Origin: Actinomycetes bacterium
GTDB lineage: Bacteria; Actinomycetota; Actinomycetes; Mycobacteriales; Mycobacteriaceae
Reading direction: 5' to 3'
Length of the DNA: 64,000 nucleotides
Assembly (NCBI GenBank): GCA_022601135.1
Contig: JAHZJB010000160.1
Coordinates: 17,072 to 81,071, forward strand
Shown piece by piece: positions 60,434 through 64,000 of the stretch. The position numbers were made by a program, and so were the translations under genes. Every line of letters begins with the position of its first letter. Positions within the stretch are counted from its first letter, which is position 1. The notes beneath the pieces were generated by a model, which had not been told where the DNA came from, did no database searches, and worked only from the letters and a program-made list of their open reading frames with translations.

Positions 60434-60973
60434 ATGCAGAAGACGACACTGTTCGGCGCCGCCGCCTTGGCGCTCGGTTGTTTTTCTCTGCCGCCGAGCA
60501 GTCCTCCGGCAGTTGCCGTTCCGGGCGAATGTGTGACCACCACATTCGCTGGTTTCGGCGGCGGATTCTGTGACCAGGCGGCGGAAGCGGACGGCAGTTT
60601 CAGTCACTGTGAAACGGCGACCGCGTTCGGGCTCAGTCATCAACGGTGTTATCAGGCCTGCTTGGATGACGCCGGGCGTCCGTACGCCACCGACATGGAT
60701 CTGACCACCCCCTGTGTGACGGCGCTGACGGCCACCCCGACACCAGCGTTGGCTCCAGCGCCGGCGGAACCCCCGGCACTGGCCCCGGGCGCCGGCCTGG
60801 CACCTGCAGAAGCTCCGGCAGCCCCGGCACCAGCTCCGGCAGCCCCGGCACCAGCCCCCGCGGCTCCAGCGCCGACGAACGCTCCGGCAGCTCCGGCGCC
60901 GGCCCCGGTAACGACGCCGGCACCGCCACCCGCATCGCCGCCAACGGCCACCAATTCGCCGTCGCCGCTCTAA
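60434..60973 (+). CDS. Secreted Cys- and Ala/Pro-rich protein
   Basis: A 179-residue predicted exported protein. Signal peptide about 1-29 (MQKTTLFGAAALALGCFS, then AVAVPG). A six-Cys segment (about 32-96: GECVTTTFAGFGGGFCDQ, SHCETATAFGLSHQRCYQACLDD) follows. The C-terminal half is almost pure Ala/Pro with a 21-bp tandem repeat at 60815-60856. No homolog recognised by name. The design (small disulfide domain plus AP-linker) suggests a wall-spanning secreted protein. ATG 60434 or GTG 60431 could be the start. Confidence 0.72.
   Translation: MQKTTLFGAAALALGCFSLPPSSPPAVAVPGECVTTTFAGFGGGFCDQAAEADGSFSHCETATAFGLSHQRCYQACLDDAGRPYATDMDLTTPCVTALTATPTPALAPAPAEPPALAPGAGLAPAEAPAAPAPAPAAPAPAPAAPAPTNAPAAPAPAPVTTPAPPPASPPTATNSPSPL
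60815..60856 (+). repeat. 21-bp tandem repeat in the Ala/Pro-rich protein
   Basis: Two adjacent 21-bp units, each beginning CCGGCAGCCCCGGCACCAGC, at 60815-60835 and 60836-60856. They encode part of the APAAP low-complexity tail and may vary in copy number between strains. Confidence 0.75.
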
Positions 60974-60996
60974 GCCATCCCGATCGGGAGTGTCAC

Positions 60997-62520
60997 TCAG
61001 TCCAGGTAGTCGCGCAGCACCTGGGAACGGCTGGGGTGCCGTAGTTTCGACATCGTCTTCGATTCGATCTGGCGAATGCGCTCGCGCGTCACCCCATAGA
61101 CCTGGCCGATCTCGTCGAGCGTGCGTGGTTGTCCGTCGGTGAGCCCGAAGCGCAGACGGACGACCCCGGCTTCGCGCTCCGAAAGCGTCTCCAGCACTGA
61201 CTGCAACTGATCCTGCAGTAGCGTGAACGACACGGCGTCGACCGCCACCACGGCTTCGCTGTCTTCGATGAAGTCGCCCAACTGGGAGTCGCCTTCGTCG
61301 CCGATAGTCTGATCCAGCGAGATGGGCTCGCGCGCGTATTGCTGGATTTCCAGAACCTTCTCCGGCGTGATGTCCATTTCCTTGGCGAGTTCTTCGGGCG
61401 TGGGCTCGCGGCCGAGGTCCTGGAGAAGTTCACGCTGAATTCGACCCAGCTTGTTGATCACCTCGACCATGTGCACCGGGATGCGGATCGTTCGGGCCTG
61501 GTCGGCCATCGCGCGGGTGATCGCCTGCCGGATCCACCATGTCGCGTAGGTGGAGAACTTGTAGCCTTTGGTGTAGTCGAACTTCTCGACTGCGCGGATC
61601 AGGCCCAGGTTGCCTTCCTGGATCAGATCCAGGAAGGCCATGCCGCGTCCGGTATAGCGCTTGGCCAGCGACACCACGAGCCGCAGGTTCGCCTCCAGCA
61701 GATGGTTCTTGGCCCGGTCGCCATCGCGACAGATCCACTGGTAGTCGCGGCGTTGCGCGGTGGTCAGCTTTTCGCCCCGCTCAGCGAACGCTGTCATCAA
61801 CTGCGTGCAGTACAACCCCGCTTCGATGCGCTTGGCGAGTTCGACCTCTTCCTCGGCGTTGAGCAACGCGACCTTGCCGATCTGCTTGAGATAAGCGCGA
61901 ACCGAGTCCGCCGAAGCCGTCAGTTCGGCGTCCTTACGCGCTTGCCTCAGGGCCTCGGACTCCTCCTCGTCCCAGACGAAATCGCCGGAGGCTTTGTCCT
62001 TCTCCGATGGCTCGGGGATCCCGTCATCGTGGGTATCGCTGCTCTTGGCCGCTTTGCCAGCCGCCTTGCGCGGCGCGGTCTTGCCCTTACCGCCGGTATC
62101 GGCAGCCGTTTTGCTGTCGGCCTCGTCGACGTCGATGTCGGCGAGATCCAGTTCGTCGGCGTCGACCTCGAGGTCTGCGTCGGGCTCGACGGCGGCGCCC
62201 GCGGGGTCGGCGGCATCGTCGTCGACCGGCTTAGCTGCGGACGCAGTGGCCTTCTTCGTGCGACTCCGCGAAGCCGATCCGCCGGCCACCTTCGCGGCCC
62301 GCGGCTTGGTCGCCTTCTTCGCGGTGCTCTTCGCGGCCTTCTTGGCGGGTGCCGACCCATTCGCCGACTTGGTCGACTTGCCTGCTGCCGCTTTCTTGGC
62401 CGGTGCCGCTTTCTTGGCGGGGGCCGCTTTCTTGGCCGCAGCGGCTCGCTTGGCGGGGGACTTGGTGGCGGTGCGCTTCACCGGCTCATCGGTTGCCGGG
62501 CTGGCCTTTGTCGCTGCCAC
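60997..62520 (-). CDS. sigA: Principal RNA polymerase sigma factor SigA
   Basis: Housekeeping sigma-70 factor. The GTG at 62520 (protein [21 protein letters not shown]) aligns with M. tuberculosis SigA and gives 507 residues. A long Lys/Ala-rich then acidic N-terminus (about 1-190) is followed by [36 protein letters not shown], region 2 ([40 protein letters not shown]) and region 4 ([19 protein letters not shown]). An 18-bp tandem repeat sits at 62387-62440. ppgK lies upstream on the same strand. Confidence 0.98.
   Translation of the reverse strand: MAATKASPATDEPVKRTATKSPAKRAAAAKKAAPAKKAAPAKKAAAGKSTKSANGSAPAKKAAKSTAKKATKPRAAKVAGGSASRSRTKKATASAAKPVDDDAADPAGAAVEPDADLEVDADELDLADIDVDEADSKTAADTGGKGKTAPRKAAGKAAKSSDTHDDGIPEPSEKDKASGDFVWDEEESEALRQARKDAELTASADSVRAYLKQIGKVALLNAEEEVELAKRIEAGLYCTQLMTAFAERGEKLTTAQRRDYQWICRDGDRAKNHLLEANLRLVVSLAKRYTGRGMAFLDLIQEGNLGLIRAVEKFDYTKGYKFSTYATWWIRQAITRAMADQARTIRIPVHMVEVINKLGRIQRELLQDLGREPTPEELAKEMDITPEKVLEIQQYAREPISLDQTIGDEGDSQLGDFIEDSEAVVAVDAVSFTLLQDQLQSVLETLSEREAGVVRLRFGLTDGQPRTLDEIGQVYGVTRERIRQIESKTMSKLRHPSRSQVLRDYLD
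62387..62440 (-). repeat. Three 18-bp tandem repeats in the sigA N-terminal coding region
   Basis: Units at 62387-62404, 62405-62422 and 62423-62440, each starting GCCGCTTTCTTGGC on the plus strand. They encode alternating KKAA/PA residues of the basic N-terminal tail. Slippage could change copy number without losing frame. Confidence 0.8.
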
Positions 62521-62665
62521 GTACACCCTTTCGGTCGTGCGGTTTCGGAGCGCACACGTGCGTCACCGAAAAGTGTCGGCTGTGTCGAATGTCGGCGTCG
62601 ATCTCACGGCGTCTGTTCGAGGTGGGATGCATCCGCCGCTACCCGTTAGGCGGCCGCCGTCGACC

Positions 62666-62671
62666 ATTGTA
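62666..62671 (-). promoter_or_regulatory. Possible -10 element for sigA
   Basis: On the minus strand TACAAT lies about 146 bp upstream of the sigA GTG, a good match to a SigA-type -10. No convincing -35 is visible at 16-18 bp, so this is a weak call. Confidence 0.35.
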
Positions 62672-62738
62672 ACGACAGTGTGGGTCAGTTCTGCGCCTAG
62701 CGGCAAATTGACGTGCCGGGCGCGCCGGACGGCAAACG

Positions 62739-63513
62739 TTACTTGTGGGTAGCGGTGACGTCGCCGTCGGCAGCCATCGCCGCACCAACGATGCCGGCGG
62801 TGTTCTGCAGAGCGGCCGCGACCACCGGTGTGCGGTTCTTGAGTAGGGGCACCCACTTGTGTGCCTTACGGCTGATGCCCCCGCCGGCAATGAACAGGTT
62901 GGGCCAGATAGCGTTTTCGATGGCAACCAGAACTTTGGTCACCTCCTCGGTCCAGCGCGCATAGCTCCAATCCTCGCGATCTCGGACCGAACTCGCCGCC
63001 CGGTGTTCAGCCTCCTCGCCGTCAACCTCGAGATGACCGAATTCCGTGTTGGGCAGCAGTGCCCCATTGTGGATGACCGCTGAGCCGATCCCCGTTCCGA
63101 ATGTCAACAGCACGATGACGCCGGATTTCTCCCGGCCCGCACCGAACCTCTCTTCGGCAAGTCCGGCGGCATCGGCGTCGTTGAGCACCGTCACGGGCTG
63201 TCCGCCCAGTGCCCCGCCCACGACCTCTTGGACGTTGGCGCCAATCCAGCCTTTCGTCGACGTTGGCGGCCGTGCGCACGATCCCGTCTGTCACCACGCC
63301 GGGGTAGGTCACCCCGAGCGGGCCCTCCCACTCGAAGTGTGCGACGACCTCGGAGACGGTCTTGGCGACCGCTTCGGGCGTGGCCGGCTGCGGGGTGGCC
63401 AGCTTGAACCGCTCCCCGATCAACAGTCCGGTGTCGAGGTCCACGATGCCGCCCTTGACGCCGCTACCACCGACGTCGATGCCGAAACCACGGCGCTGCT
63501 CCACGGTCCACAC
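62739..63513 (-). pseudogene. ppgK: Polyphosphate glucokinase with an apparent 1-base frameshift
   Basis: Phosphorylates glucose with polyphosphate (or ATP). The N-terminal part (GTG 63513) reads RRGFGIDVGGSGVKGGIVDLDTG, then VTYPGVVTDGIVRTAANVD. The C-terminal part in another frame reads KGWIGANVQEVVGGALGGQ, VLNDADAAGLAEERFGAG and TFGTGIGSAVIHNG, ending VGAAMAADG. The two join only if one base (C at plus-strand 63255) is removed, giving NVDKGWIGAN in place of NVDERLDWRQ. All motifs on both sides look intact. A sequencing or assembly error is as likely as a real inactivating mutation. Confidence 0.88.
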
Positions 63514-63596
63514 CCTATCGGCTCGTCACCTCTGATGTGTGCCAGTCCCACGTCCCGACCGGTCGTTGTGCCACCGAATGTGTTGCGATAGTGCGT

Positions 63597-64000
63597 GTGA
63601 CTGGAAGCGACACCGATCCCGCGCTGCTTCGTTCGGTGGCAGAGCAGCTGGCGTCCGAGGCGGCAGCGTTCGTCAGGCGACGCCGTACCGAGGTTTTTGG
63701 CGCCGGTGCTGCCGGCACAATCGCAGAGCCGACCGCAGGGGCTGTTCCCGCGGTCAATCTCAAGAGCACCCCGACCGATCCCGTGACCGTGGTCGACACG
63801 GAAACCGAACGGTTGTTGCGGAACCGGCTCGCCGAGCTGCGCCCGGGAGAACGGATCCTCGGCGAGGAGGAGGGCGGACCGGTTGGCGGCGTGGACGGAC
63901 AGCTCACCTGGGTACTCGACCCCATCGATGGCACGAAACCCTTCATCAAAAACTTACCTCACTACACGATCTCTCTCGCATTGATCGATAAAGGAGAACC
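63597..64000 (+). CDS. suhB: Inositol monophosphatase family protein SuhB, 5' part (tail looks foreign)
   Basis: Mg-dependent inositol-1-phosphatase family. The GTG at 63597 opens MTGSDTDPALLRSVAEQLASEAAAFVRRRR, then TPTDPVTVVDTETERLLRNRL, GERILGEEEGG and TWVLDPIDGT with metal ligands, all matching mycobacterial SuhB. Directly after DPIDGT (from 63936) the reading changes to KPFIKNLPHYTISLALIDKGE, in AT-richer codons including TTA, instead of the expected VNFxYGIPAYAVS-type continuation. The gene runs off the window. The first 113 codons are secure; the last about 21 are suspect. Confidence 0.85.
   Translation, partial: MTGSDTDPALLRSVAEQLASEAAAFVRRRRTEVFGAGAAGTIAEPTAGAVPAVNLKSTPTDPVTVVDTETERLLRNRLAELRPGERILGEEEGGPVGGVDGQLTWVLDPIDGTKPFIKNLPHYTISLALIDKGE

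Overview
The window is high-GC actinobacterial chromosome and clearly mycobacterial. Gene order is collinear, in inverted orientation, with the Mycobacterium tuberculosis stretch that runs (from memory) from ald/Rv2780 to suhB/Rv2701c. Many single genes are recognisable at residue level: thyA, thyX, dapA/B/F, ftsK, clgR-pspA, recA, lexA, ideR, sigB and sigA. There are no PE/PPE genes, and a hyp gene set and a glutamate-type ABC transporter sit beside recA. This points to a non-tuberculous, probably environmental species (Mycolicibacterium-like). The recA intein is at the M. leprae-type insertion site.

Layout. 0-12 kb: the 5' part of ald, a small exported peptide, dapB, a CitE-like lyase, thyA-dfrA, an AlkZ/YcaQ-like gene, a haloalkane dehalogenase, thyX, dapA, rnj, and convergent SDR and monooxygenase genes. 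This block covers lysine/DAP and thymidylate/folate synthesis plus RNA decay. 12-20 kb: ftsK, argA, pgsA, the envelope-stress unit clgR-pspA-pspM behind a SigE-type promoter, an ephG-like gene, a glycosyltransferase and a DUF3046 gene. 20-26 kb: a complete hypABFCDE [NiFe]-hydrogenase maturation operon with no hydrogenase structural genes in the window, then a SABATH-like methyltransferase. 27.5-34 kb: recA (with intein)-recX behind an SOS box and a RecA-NDp promoter, two small membrane proteins, and gluABCD. 34-46 kb: tRNA modification and ribosome/RNA genes (miaB, miaA, hflX, a DEAD-box helicase with an overlapping leader ORF), dapF, and fadE20. 46-51 kb: an LGFP-repeat membrane protein, lexA and a divergent LysM SOS gene with three SOS boxes, and nrdR. 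51-64 kb: hydrolases, sthA, ideR, sigB, several small DUF genes, sigA, a frameshifted ppgK, and the start of suhB.

How it fits together. Several global regulators are present (ClgR, LexA, NrdR, IdeR, SigB, SigA). Readable promoter signals link them: SOS boxes at recA, lexA and the LysM gene, a PafBC-type RecA-NDp promoter at recA, and SigE/SigH-type promoters at clgR and sigB. No gene-free stretch exceeds about 230 bp. No rRNA, tRNA, CRISPR array or insertion sequence was seen.

Two places look damaged or chimeric and should be checked against reads. One is a one-base frameshift in ppgK (about 63255). The other is an abrupt change to AT-rich, non-mycobacterial sequence inside suhB, just after the DPIDGT motif (about 63936 to the end).
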